Shown piece by piece: positions 23,667-33,369 of a stretch of 64,000 bases of DNA. A program made the translations under genes and the position numbers. Positions within the stretch are counted from its first letter, which is position 1. Each line of letters opens with the position of its first letter. Source of the DNA: Symbiodinium natans (Eukaryota; Sar; Dinophyceae; Suessiales; Symbiodiniaceae); assembly GCA_905221605.1 (NCBI GenBank), contig CAJNDS010002712.1, positions 948,001 through 1,012,000 on the forward strand, read 5' to 3'. The notes beneath the pieces were generated by a model, which was given only the letters and a program-made list of their open reading frames with translations, made no database searches and was not told the origin of the DNA.

Positions 23667-26600
23667 TATATACCTATATGTCTACACATGCATGTGTTTT
23701 CGAATGCAATCTCCCTTGTAAAACCACAATGCATTGAAGAAGACGGGCATTTGGAGCAGATAGATCTACATTGGAACATCTCTTGAAGGTTGTGTGTCGA
23801 GGCCAACGACCAGCTTTGCACATGTTGCGTGTTTACTAGTGTTTACTGTCTCTCAGCTTGCGCGCTCGGCGCCCTCAGAAGTAAGAGTACTCTAGACTCT
23901 AGCTCCGAAAGATGTGTTGTTTCCTCCTTTTCCGATACCCCACGTACCATCCGAAGACCGGCCTGGAATCGAATTATTACGTCACTATACGGTAGGTGTC
24001 GGCATGAGTACGAAGACAAGCGCTCCATCAGCCAGTGTGTGGCAGGCACTTGAGGCACTTTATGTAGGCTTCGGCGGATCTTTGTCAAGTGGCATATGCG
24101 ATTGGCTGGCACTGACTGACAAGGAACACTGCTGCAGCTGTACGGATCACTGGAGAAGTTGCGGCTCATCTGCACCACTATAAGCACCTAAACCTTCAAC
24201 TTAAAAGCTGCCTTGGCTTTTGAGTGCACCAGGGTATGCCGCTAGGAAGCCTGCGTTCCTACATGCATGGGGAGCTCTTCCACACTTGGGTCGAAATAGG
24301 TTTTTGGGGAGCCAATCTGGGCCTGTACTTTGGGACAGCGTGAGCTCATCCGCTGTCGAGCTTCTGTGGCAATTGGGAGCCCAGGCCACCAAACGGAACG
24401 ATGTCGTCCGCGGACGGCTTGTACCTCTTCACATACACCTCTGACCTGCACACACCTTTTCAGGCCCACAATCATGCAAGTGTTTGGTGCATTCGGAATC
24501 CAACACTTCGTGGCATATACATATATATATATATATATGCATATAGAGAGAGAGAGAGAGACATGCTTCTACATGGCTGAGGTCGTCTCTCGTTTCGAGC
24601 ACGTGGTTCACAGAGTTCGGTGTCCAGATATCGCAACACAACTTCTTTAGAGACTAGGCAGCCCAAACCAGCCAGGATGAGAAACGATGGACCGTCATCA
24701 TCTCACGGCCGATAAGCTCTTACTTGGGCAAGGCCTGGGCTCAAAGCTGGGGGTGTGGAGGTATGCCGGGCCGAGCCTCGTCATGGAGCACAGGCTGCAT
24801 CGAGACCATACGAAGGTCGAGCATGTTGGAGTTGAGCTCAATTGGGGGTTCAATTTTGGGGTCTCCAGAGTCCGAGTGTGTGTGTGTGTGTGTCAAGAGG
24901 ATCATCATCTACGGGGATCCACCCAATTGAGCATTTGTTCAACTGCCTCACCACCACTGGGCCCTAGAATGGATAACTTCCTCACTCAGGCGTCTCGCGA
25001 CGCCCATGAACCACGTTAGCTTGATTTGCTTTCAAGAGTTGCAGGCCTGGGCAGTGCAGCAGCGAGCTGCGAAGAGGAACCAGGCAGCGTGAACAAGGGT
25101 TTAGGGTCAGTATTGGTCACCTGGCAGAGTCACAGCAGGCCAGATGCAAAAGGGTCAAGACAAGAGTCTAGAGGCAGTCGACGTTTTGTCCTAGGAGGTT
25201 CTTTCATGGTCTATGGGCAATAATCGACAGCCTCATCGTTCGATTGTTCGATTGGGAAATTTGGTAGATAAATGGGTATATACGTAGGTAGATCGGAAGA
25301 CAGGTGCAGTTGCAACATTCTGATTCTGAACAGTATGTGTATCTGTATTCATATTTGAACTTGGAGAATTGAGTTCTGCGCGTCGAGAGGAATTCATTTG
25401 GCAGAGAAATAAGAAACCTGATATGGCAATGGTCCTCAGCTTACGTGTCAGTTGCATGGCTATTGCAAACAGGTGCCGGCTGCAGATGCGTCTCAGAACA
25501 ATGACAAATGGCCATGCACCGGTGATATTGAGTTGATGAGAGTTCTGTCATCCAGGCAATGAAAGCTACTGTTGCCCTCTTGAGGCTGGAGCCTTGAACA
25601 CGAAGTAGACCAAACCCACCTCATGACGACCACGCAAGCCCACAGGCGAGAGAAGCGAGGATGGCTGATCAACTTCACATGCAGGAGACGCTTGGTTTGA
25701 CAGATTACATGCCCGGCTTGCCATCGAAGGCTAGCCGGCATGCAACCGTGTGCCCAAACTGACGAGATCTTGGGAAAGTCGGAAGGAGCACCCGCCCAAC
25801 CCAGCATAGTGGAAGAGATCCTTCAAGAACTGCTGGAAGTAGGTTCCTGGAGTCTGAGCTGTTTCGTTTCAACTGCACCTAATACAGAGATGAATGCCTA
25901 GCCATTGCGCCCCTCAAAACATGTTCAAGGTCGTGTAACAGCTTCAGTAAAGAGGTTCACAAGTCATCTCAGGCTCCAGACGATTCTGTACTGCGGCCTT
26001 TTCGCGCTTGCCGGCGCGCTAATCATGATCTTAATCGGCCACTGGGATTTGATTATGCCCATTGTTTATGGTGAGAGTGCAGTTGCATCATGACTCATGG
26101 TGGCAATTGTCAGGATCACGTTCGGGAGTGATGTAAAGTTCGTTGTAAAGTTGCTACGGGAGATTCGTCACGATCCGATCAGTTCAGTGGTCCTTGTGTA
26201 CTGTGATTGCGGAGATTGGCGCAAGATTTCGTCGCATGTGGCGCATGCGTCCAGCAAGATGCCGGCATCCAATCTGCGTATTGCAATGGTGCCATGTCAA
26301 TTCTCGAGAGTGCCTGCAACTTAATTTTCACAGACTGTCACAGTCTTGCGCATGCAAGCCCAAGTGTGTGTGCGAGGTTTCGCCGTAAGCAAGCCTCTGC
26401 ACAAGATCTCGTTACAGGCAACCGGCACGGTTGAGGAAGGATTCGGGGCGAATACGCTGTACCCCCCTCCCCCCAAAAGTAAAGCGGAGTCCGGGCAAAA
26501 ATGTTGTAACAATAGCAGGGGTGAGGCTTCAGCGGCTTGTTGAGCAGCACAGTTAGCAGTCAGTTTGGCTTGTAAGACCTAGTTGCAGGGTCCATGGACA

Positions 26601-29600
26601 GCAAGCCGTCACGAATCATTGAGGCCGTCACGAAGCACATCTCTCCCTAAACTCCTCAACCTTCAGAACCTCAGCCCTATAGGTCATAAACGTAGTTGCT
26701 CTGCCTCAAGGCCTGCAGCCCAGAACCTTCAACCTAAACCGCATAATTGCCAAAGCTAGAAGCCCAGATCCTTAAAAGTTTCAAGCCCTGCGACTCGGTT
26801 TTCTACAGGGGCTCCGGATTTTGTTTCAATTGGTTTGGGGTTCAGTAAACCCGGGATGTGATAAAGAAACGTGTTGCATCGACATAGCCATTGAATTCAA
26901 GGACCTTCGATTTGGCATTGTCACGTAGGATGAGAGATGTATCCCTTTACCTGCATGGCTTCCCTTGATCGCAAATGGGGTGGGCTCTTGCAGCGTGATA
27001 TCCGCACCCAGACGGTCAAGGAGAACAACCGGATAGGAAGTTTTGATCCCATTTTGCCAAGCTCGGGCGTTCCAAACGTGAAGAACCAACATGGGTGCTT
27101 CTGAATCGTGGCACTGAAATGTCTCATTAGGGCCAGAAGATTTTCGTGTTCCTAGTTTCCTCGAAACCATTCCGCTCCTCAGCCCCAACTCCACAAAGCC
27201 CCCCTGTCCCTCTACAGATGCTTTCCATGGCCAAGCTGGAGTTTCTGCAGCGCGCTGGAGCCCCCATGACCTCAATGCCACTTATCTGTTGAAGCTGGAG
27301 GATGGTAATTTGCTCGTGGTGGAATTCAGTTTTGAGAGCGGCAGGGGCCATCCGCGGGGTGTGGTTGAAGAATGAGAGGTTCAGCCTCGAGCTGCAGGCC
27401 ATTCGAGGGTGGGTGGTGCCGCAACATCGCGGCGCAAGCTTGTAATCTCGCCCCAGTCGGGAGACACTTGCAACGGATATGACAGATACAGCCCCATGTC
27501 CTGCATGGACATCGTGTCTGAGTAGACTTTCTCCCGCGTTACGTGCAACAACTCTCCGCATGCCTTCATACCACCTTGACACCCCCTTTTAAGACCCTAA
27601 ACCTTCAAATTGCCTAACTCCGGTTGGCCTGTGACCGTATCTGGGCACAGGAAGCGCGGCGACTTCAAGAAGTCGACGCGCTTCTCGAGTTTCCGGAGCT
27701 TCTTTAGTGCCTCAGCTCTGAATGCGGGGGGAGGGTATATTTTGATCATTGTTTGTTGATAGCACAGTAGAAAGAAATATTGTTTCTGTTTATTGTGTTA
27801 TCGTAATATAATATTCTTTTTACGATAAGATACTTTTATACGGTTTTTCTGGGGGACAGCCAGCGTTGCAAGAATCACGGTCTCGGGTTTGGAGCAATCG
27901 AGGCCTGGGTCTGTGCATCGGTGTTCTTTCAGTCTTCCTTTGTGGAACATTGCCAAAATAGGGTTTAGAGTGACAGGGCTGTAGGTTTGGGCTTTTGAAA
28001 TTTACTAAGTTCAAAGTAGAGCATAGTGTTGAGGATGCCGCGCGGGGCATCGCCTTGGAGGAGTCTCCCTGCTAGCCTTGACAAAATGCCCTGGTCATCA
28101 ACCCCCAGCGGCTCACGATGGCAAGTGAGCCCGGACGTAGCGAAGTAGCGAAAGCAGCGTGAATTTCAGAAAAGCCAGACGCCGACAGCATGAGGATCCT
28201 ATATAATCTCGAACTCCGAGAAGCCAACCGTTGCGAACCTGAAAGCCTACATACATATATCGACTCGAATATTTGGTACTCTGAGACCACAGAGTCCTGT
28301 GAGCCCCCCTTTTGAAAATGAACCAAGGTCGCCTCCATCCAGACCACAGCCACCACAGCAGCTCCAGCAGTGACGATGACAGCTCCAGCTCTGAGGCCAT
28401 CAGAAAGCTCTCCTTTTTGGGGTTTAGGGTGGGTTAAGTCGTCTCCCAGATCGCAATAAAGGAATGTAGCTGAGGGGCGGCTGGTGAATCGTAGGAGCCT
28501 TTTGGGTCATGTCCAACGTCAACCTTACCTGAGGAAGAAATCGATCTGGAGGAAGAGCCGGAGCCAGGCCGGCTATCCCGAATGCTCTCGCACGTGACAC
28601 CGCAGGAAGTGGCCTCTCAGCCGAATTGTGACAATGCAGCAGGCTTCTGTCTGTTGCAAAGGTTCTGAGGAGCAAGCTTTCTGGAGTTGGTGATAATTGT
28701 ATTCGACATCAGACGTTGAGATCATGTTAGGACTGCAGGAAGGAGAAGTCTGTTTTCGATCCACAATAGGCAGGCCTGAACACACCCCTCTCAGTCGGGA
28801 TCCTGGCAAAAGCCACGTGAGAACTTTGCACCGCTGCAAAAAAAACTGATGTAATCACGGATGTAGACATGGTCAGACCATGAGCCACAGATTTGGCCAT
28901 CCTTGTCGATCTTCTGCATGTCGGCTACTGTAGCTGTGTTCGTTCCTGTTTTGCTTCTGGCGCAGAGCGTGGCAGATGGCATCTGCGCGAAGTTCGTAAG
29001 GTGCATATGAGGGAGTCCTTCGTGTACATGGTGGCGGGCCTGAAATCTTTCGCTCGCTACATGGACCCGGAAATCATGCGCATCGTCGTTCAAAGCAGCA
29101 CAGCTTCATTTCAGACTGCGAGTAGAATTATGGTGTGTTCTGACTCTTATCAGCTGTCGATTGCGTGGCACTCTTCTCAGCACTTCGCATGGCCCTTTCG
29201 ACCATTTCGTGCTCCCAGCCCGATGATGTGCTGACCGAGCACGCAAGCAGCGAGTCGCTCACATGCACCGTTGACGCGGGACTGTGTCTTTCTCATACAG
29301 CAACGCATTCAAAGTGCAGGCAAGCGCCAGGCGCAGCTTGGCATGGGCAAAGCACCCGTGACCATTTTCTTCAGCTACTTGGACATAAAGGGGTTGGAGC
29401 ATTGGGATGTATTGGGATCGTTGGCTTCATGGCCTCCGTAGAAGGACTGTAGTTATGCCGAGTACTTTGTCTGTTCTCGTCGACCAGGATGTGGGGTGTG
29501 CCTCGGACTGCGACAGTGTGGTCTGCAGCATTTGTTTGTCTTGCATCTTCGCCAGAGCTCTTGTCGTGCATGCGGGCTGGTTGCTGGTTGAACGCGTAAG

Positions 29601-32600
29601 GCCAATGTAAGCCATGTGTTTGGTAACTGCTGGGCTTCATGGTTTGGCTTTGAGAGCACCGTGCAGACGGCAGCGCTTGGGTTTCGGCAGACGAGGCGAC
29701 ATTGCCAACTTTACCACAATTGCTGAAAGCTTGGATCCCGAGACGTTCATGGGCATGCTGACACTTGGCCACAAGGAACAACAGAAACGCGGCTTCTAGG
29801 ACCCTAGGAGAACTTCAGGTGCCGCCATTCCCGCAAAGCTGGCACCTGTGCACAATTGCCTCCTATGGTTTTTAGAGGTGACAGTGTTTTCCTGGTCGAA
29901 GGGTCGACTTTGAGGTTCGAAGGCCTTGTGGCTGCAATTGCGTATGGTCCCCACAAGCGGCGCTTTGGTACTTGCGCAAGCACAGTCAAGAAAGAATCCC
30001 ACACGTCTGCAGTCCTCGCCATCCCCAGCCTACCCGAGGAGCGACTACCTCGACGAGATGAGCAAGACCCTTGGCAGATATGAGCCAGCGCGCGATGCTG
30101 ATCTCCAGCCTGAAAAATCACATTCTCCCTCCGGGCGGCGTATGGGTGAGCGATGATTGGTTCAGACCCTTCACCGTTTAGTTGGGTCCTGGCACCTGCG
30201 TCTCCACGCAGGATCATCATGGGCAAACGGGGTATTGTTGGCGAGTTCATTGGCGACGCCATCATGGCCTGGTGGAATGCCCCTTTGCAACAGACTATGG
30301 AACCGGATGTGATGGGTAGGGTTTAGGGCAAAGAAGATGGCCGGCAGCTACCAGCATCCACACCGCTGAAAGCCGGGGACCTCCAAACACAACGAATCAC
30401 ACAAGGCACAAGCATTAAGTACGTGCCCCCAACGGTCTGAACTTCGAGTTTGCAAGGAATTTTTTTGGGGGTGCCAACATCTGACACCCTGAGGGCCCCA
30501 CTTGCCCCAAATCCCGAAGTGCCCCAAAGGGTTTAGGGCCTTTAGGGTTTTAGGGTTTCCCCGGCTTCCTGAAGCAGCCCGGCAGCAAAAAGGGTAAGAG
30601 GGTTTAGGGTAACCATCTTCCGAATGGTAGGCTCCGATTGACCTCGGGGCCCGGCACACGGAGCTTGCGCTCTCAGCAGCTTTGGACCAGCAGGAGCTCA
30701 ACAGTTGAAGAGCTTTCCTGGGTTTTACTGAGGGTGCCCCTTGCAGAAATTTGCTGAAGCATGCAAGATACAGCATCAAGCAGGATTCCGCTAGGCTCTG
30801 CTGGATGCCGAAAGGATGTCGGCTTGGAGGGAGGGGGGGGAGGTCCTTGACTTGCGGGAGGGGGAGCTTTTGGGCAACGAGCAAGGGTTTGAACGGGAAG
30901 GGGGTTTGCTTGGTAAAGGTTGGTTCTATTGGATCCCAGGCTCCAGGAGGAATGGGGGGAGAGGGGGGGCTTGGGGTCGTGAACAAGGGGAGAAATTCAT
31001 CTTGAGATGCACGTGAGGATGGTAAGACATGCCCGTCCAGTCCTCTTGCCCCCCAACCTGTATTCTTGCTTCTCTATAGCTCGTTAAGATCGGTTGCCAG
31101 GACAGAGTATCCGAGCTTCGGGAGAAGTGGATGAGCGATGGGTTGCCAGAGGCAAGGCGTTGAGACTGAACTCTGGCATGTGCATGAAGTCGCATGAAGT
31201 CTGCAGCACAGGCTTGTAGGGTGTAAAGGGTGTTGCTAGACCAAGTTTAGTGCAAAGTGGAGTGCACCTAACCCCTCTGGAATTCAGCCAACCTCACCCC
31301 TGCAGCGCAGCCGATTGGAAGCGCATCTGGAATCACCAACCTCAAAACCTCGCTGGCGGCCTAGGTCCACGTTCGCATGGGCCTGGTGAGGGGTACTGCG
31401 CCTGGGCTCTTGCTGGGCTTTCCGACTGCTGTTACCCTGGCATTGGACCATGTGGTTCCAGGGACTCCCTCTGCCAAACAAGAGAACCAACAGAATCCAT
31501 CCGGTGCCGTCACTTTCTGAGGTGCTGGCGGGCAACATTGGTAGCTCTCAGCGCATGAAGTTGCTCGGATCCAGATCTGTCAGCGCAGCTACTGGGGTGG
31601 GGGGTGGGGGGGGGGTTCAGCTGGCACACGCCTCAAGCCCAAAATTTCAAGTTCATGTTGCTGTCTAGCCATGGAGACATAAATTTTGTGACTTCTCCTT
31701 GCGACTCGTTTAGTCAGAACGATCTTCAGCTTCTGAGGGCTCAGCAGTATCCAGTATTTGTTAGGCTGTAAGGAGGCAGTCGGCACGGTTCCCGGTTAGG
31801 ATAGGGGTGGATGTGTAATTGGTCGGTGACTGTACAGGAAATCTGCAGTTGCACTTGTAACTGGAGATGCCATTCTTCAGCACCTACTGAGGTACGGCCT
31901 CGTGGGCGATAGTGTAAATTTGGCTTCTCGACTGGAGGGCCTCTGTGACTTTGTGGCAGAAGCGGGACGGTGGGTGTGAACAATCAGGTTCGATGTTGCT
32001 TGCAGAAGCTGCTTTCGATAGCTTCTTCCGATAGCAGCTTCAAGGCTAAGTCCTCCGATGCCTGTGCAACAGCCATTGCATGTGTCATGGCATGTAGACC
32101 AGAATCTCGTCAGATCTTTCTGGGCCTGGCTGAGCGATGCAAGCCACTGCGAAGCGTTCACGAAGCGTTCAGCTATCCAAGCAGAGCGAAGCATGGCTGG
32201 AGTCTTGAGCACATCATATAAAGCCCTGGTAGGTCCCAGAAAGTACTGCCAGCCCGTGGGCAAAGAAGATCGTCCTAGCAGTCAGTGTTCCACCGTACCT
32301 CTGCAACGACAGGAAAGAAATACTGCAGAGAACGCCAAAAGGGGTGAACACATCTTAGCTGCCGGCTTGAAGCACTCCTTTTCCCGAAGCCCCAAACCTC
32401 AAACTGCACGGACCATCTGCGCACTTTCATCCGCTGCGGAACGGTGTGTCAGGCAAGTTTTACGGAGTGTGCATCATTGTCGAGGCCTGCGTATACATGT
32501 GGCAGCGAGTAGAGCTAAAAGAGCAAATTTCCAGAGCTTGATAGTCAATTCGCCTGCCGAATGCCTGAGCTTACCTGCTGCTGGTCTTGACATGTCCTAG

Positions 32601-32749
32601 CAGCCCTGGGGCCATTGGTTCAAGCGGGTACTGCGTGAATCCCTGCAGGAGGAGGCAGCCAGCGCTCCAGGAGCTGCGGTTCGGCACGTTCATCGCTGAC
32701 CCGAATGCCTCAGGTTTTTCTTTTTGAGTATCTCGATCGGCTTCGTGTC
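17889..32749 (+). CDS. Receptor-type class III nucleotide cyclase (Cache, TM, cyclase)
   Basis: The gene would encode a membrane receptor that makes a cyclic nucleotide (cGMP or cAMP) when its extracellular Cache domain is occupied. On one strand and in correct order there are Cache motifs (18.0-24.0 kb), one transmembrane helix (25973-26070) and a class III catalytic domain (28.99-32.75 kb). The catalytic domain has FFS+DIANF (first metal Asp), EFIGDAIMAWW (second metal Asp) and GDSVNLASRLE (transition-state Asn and Arg). The purine-selecting positions read Glu (in EFIGD) and Gly (in YGLVGD) instead of the Lys and Asp of adenylyl cyclases; Glu is what guanylyl cyclases use. At least 18 exons of 21 to about 370 nt are split by introns with GT, GC and GA donors and AG|G acceptors, and several junctions restore the family reading exactly. 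An N-terminal helix, a few linker exons and the true 3' end were not found. No disabling break was seen in the catalytic core. Confidence 0.75.
18750..18895. repeat. (ACATAG)n hexanucleotide repeat
   Basis: Long imperfect run of GACATA/GACGTA units inside a cyclase intron, followed by (AT)n and a C-run (about 18952-18963). Arg/His- and Met/Ser-rich ORFs across it are by-products. Confidence 0.9.
19320..20230. repeat. Tandem ~260-bp units made of telomere-like palindromes
   Basis: GAGGCTTAAATT recurs at 19475 and 19736, and the AACCC(C)GAAAA(A)(G)CCCTAAG module at about 19414, 19673 and, partly, 20213, giving a period of about 260 bp. The units are built of CCCTATAGGGTTTAAACCC-like words in which CCCTAAA and TTTAGGG run head to head. 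It lies in an intron of the cyclase gene and has no coding content. Confidence 0.75.
20308..20372 (+). CDS. Cyclase exon: Cache strand
   Basis: Acceptor GTGCAG|GC, donor AAAAAG|GTGGGC. It reads EKTYYFVNNKTGKYVSVYTK. Confidence 0.55.
20655..20740 (+). CDS. Cyclase exon: Cache signature
   Basis: It reads AREAYDPRVRPWWKLAV. 'YDPRxRPWY' is the best-conserved Cache motif. It follows GAGAAG|GC. The 3' border is uncertain, near GCAGCGAAG. Confidence 0.65.
21272..21340 (+). CDS. Cyclase exon: Cache
   Basis: Acceptor TCTGCAG|GCC, donor GCCAG|GTTGTG. It reads PAWTDIYNYSSGHSLGMSC, matching the 'W.diY....g..lgis' segment that follows RPW in Cache domains. Confidence 0.6.
21679..21748 (+). CDS. Cyclase exon: Cache 'G-V-hydrophobic-D' strand
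   Basis: It reads EAIMFEGEVVAVLTADFTV, like the 'g.vvGVla.DitL' strand of Cache domains. Borders are approximate. Confidence 0.55.
22262..22375 (+). CDS. Cyclase exon: Cache 'VLDxxG' segment
   Basis: It reads KEGFVLDSKGFMVASSLG, matching 'fivd.dG.liAss'. The likely donor is a GC at 22376 (GACCAAG|GCACGC). Confidence 0.6.
22811..22985. repeat. C-run and CCCTAAA-like tract
   Basis: A C-rich run at 22811-22833, then imperfect CCTAAACC and CCCTAAAG words. Intronic. Confidence 0.6.
23606..23665. repeat. Homopolymer of 60 G
   Basis: An uninterrupted G run between ACCGT and ATATATA, in an intron of the cyclase gene. Another G run (about 23397-23413) lies just upstream. The exact length in the genome is uncertain because such runs are hard to sequence. 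Confidence 0.9.
23945..23991 (+). CDS. Cyclase exon: end of Cache
   Basis: It reads YHPKTGLESNYYVTIR up to ACG|GTAGGT. It resembles the last Cache strand ('n.yvavr'). It is a short match and less certain. Confidence 0.4.
25973..26070 (+). CDS. Cyclase exon: transmembrane helix
   Basis: Acceptor ATCTCAG|GCT, donor TTATG|GTGAGAG. It reads LYCGLFALAGALIMILIG, about 20 hydrophobic residues, then HWDLIMPIVY. It sits between the Cache and catalytic exons, where the receptor layout requires a membrane span. Confidence 0.6.
27219..27522 (+). CDS. Codon-like pieces between TM and cyclase exons
   Basis: Three frames: 27219-27377 (LNATYLLKLEDGNLLVVEFS), 27384-27443 (RFSLELQAIRGWVVPQH) and about 27456-27524 (SGDTCNGYDRYSPMSCMDIV). 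They look coding and lie in the gap between the transmembrane exon and the catalytic domain. They could be linker exons of the cyclase, but no family pattern confirms it. Confidence 0.3.
28975..29097 (+). CDS. Cyclase exon: lead-in helix of catalytic domain
   Basis: It reads SFARYMDPEIMRIVVQS, the 'fsrYmdP.vv..lv' lead-in of many class III cyclases. The donor is GC (CAAAGCA|GCACAG at 29098), and joining to 29320 restores a Ser codon. Confidence 0.75.
29320..29373 (+). CDS. Cyclase exon: first catalytic strand
   Basis: After GTGCAG|GC it reads KRQAQLGMGKAPVTIFFS. The last Ser codon is completed by the next exon. The donor is GC at 29374 (TTCTTCA|GCTACT). Confidence 0.8.
29696..29759 (+). CDS. 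Cyclase exon: first metal-binding Asp
   Basis: After GACGAG|GC it reads DIANFTTIAESLDPETFMGM. Joined to the previous exon it gives the family's VTIFFSDIxxFT. The Asp of SDI binds the metal. The likely donor is GA at 29760 (ATGCT|GACACT), which would complete a Leu codon with the next exon. Confidence 0.85.
30039..30077 (+). CDS. Cyclase exon: short linker
   Basis: Acceptor CCCGAG|GAG. It reads SDYLDEMSKTLG, matching 'eYldemskii'. The 3' junction shares a G with the next exon, so the donor is GA or AT. About 39 nt. Confidence 0.65.
30212..30314 (+). CDS. Cyclase exon: second metal-binding Asp
   Basis: Acceptor CACGCAG|GATC. It reads IIMGKRGIVGEFIGDAIMAW. The Asp of IGDAIM binds the second metal; the Glu two residues before IGD is at the purine-selecting position. 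The 3' border is uncertain: GT at 30315 is in the wrong phase for the next exon. Confidence 0.85.
31080..31151 (+). CDS. Cyclase exon: helix before the RxG strand
   Basis: Acceptor TCTATAG|CTC. It reads IGCQDRVSELREKWMSDGLP, like 'q.rL.el..kW...Glp'. The donor is GC at 31152 (CCAGAG|GCAAGG). Confidence 0.7.
31365..31385 (+). CDS. Cyclase micro-exon, 21 nt
   Basis: Acceptor GGCCTAG|GTC, donor GGCCTG|GTGAGG. It reads VHVRMGL, the 'v.vRiGi' strand expected between GLPE and VLAGNIG, and is in phase with both neighbours. About four residues (usually NTGE-like) are missing before the next exon. Confidence 0.5.
31522..31559 (+). CDS. Cyclase exon: GNIG strand
   Basis: Acceptor TTCTGAG|GTG. It reads VLAGNIGSSQRM and the first two bases of Lys, then a GT donor at 31560. 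Joined to 31892 it gives RMKYGLVGD. Confidence 0.8.
31892..31938 (+). CDS. Cyclase exon: catalytic Asn and Arg
   Basis: Acceptor CTACTGAG|G. It reads YGLVGDSVNLASRLEG. The Asn and Arg of VNLASR stabilise the transition state in this family. The Gly after Tyr is where adenylyl cyclases have Asp and guanylyl cyclases Cys. Confidence 0.85.
32714..32749 (+). CDS. Cyclase exon: terminal strand, 36 nt
   Basis: Acceptor GCCTCAG|GTT, donor CGTGTC|GTTTGT. It reads VFLFEYLDRLRV, the 'f.fr.Ld.v.v' strand that closes the catalytic domain. A frame just upstream (LRFGTFIADPNAS, about 32668-32712) may be part of the preceding helix exon. The usual KGK after this strand was not found. Confidence 0.55.
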
Positions 32750-32759
32750 GTTTGTTGTG

Positions 32760-33300
32760 ATGCTGGAACCCGATTGGCCCGCTTGGGGTTCAAGCGGCTA
32801 CTGCACAATTGTCCCTGGGCAGAGTTCGACGAGACCAGGTGGCATCCACATTTGGAAGACAAGGTGAGTAGATGATTCAGAGTTTGGAAGCCAAGTCCCT
32901 CTTGTCCAGCCTATGTCGTTTCGCCTTTAGGATTGTGGTGGTCAGCACCCTGTCCGCAGGAGTGCGGGAGAAATTCCGCCTTCGTTTGCTCGACCTGGTG
33001 ACCGTCAAGGGTCGGCACCAGGCGTTGGGGAGGGCTGCTGTGGCATGCTAGGTCGCAGAGAGGCGACGGAGCGTGTTTCTTGCCTCGGGTGGTTAGCATG
33101 TCATGTGCCTTGGGCACGGGGCTTATGTGCTGGCGCATGGCGTAGGTTCTCCCCAGAAAGAGGGTCTTACACACTGTTCGTAAACACCGCACGCCTTCCG
33201 TGTGAGTGCTGCAAGAGCAGCGCCCGTTTCGGATGATAGGCTTGAGGCTTGGGTTGCAGCATTTGCGAGTATGCACCGCAGCATTCCCGGTTGAATGCGG
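32760..33300. other. Mixed region after the cyclase
   Basis: A plus-strand frame continues from the last cyclase exon (LLHNCPWAEFDETRWHPHLE, about 32790-32860) and could be part of that exon if the 32750 donor is not used. No motif is seen beyond it. Confidence 0.3.
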
Positions 33301-33369
33301 CAGGCAAAACAGTATGGGGTGGTGGGTGGGGGGGTGTTGTTTATGACCTTAATCCCAACTAAATCACCA

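Noticed and set aside
29374-29430. Mutated cyclase metal site (FFSYLDIKG)
   Set aside because: The apparent loss of Asp comes from reading into the intron. Splicing at the GC donor 29374 to 29696 restores FFSDIANF.
30348-30986. 212-codon minus-strand ORF
   Set aside because: It is Pro/Ser-rich, crosses telomere-like and G-rich tracts and lies within introns of the cyclase gene.
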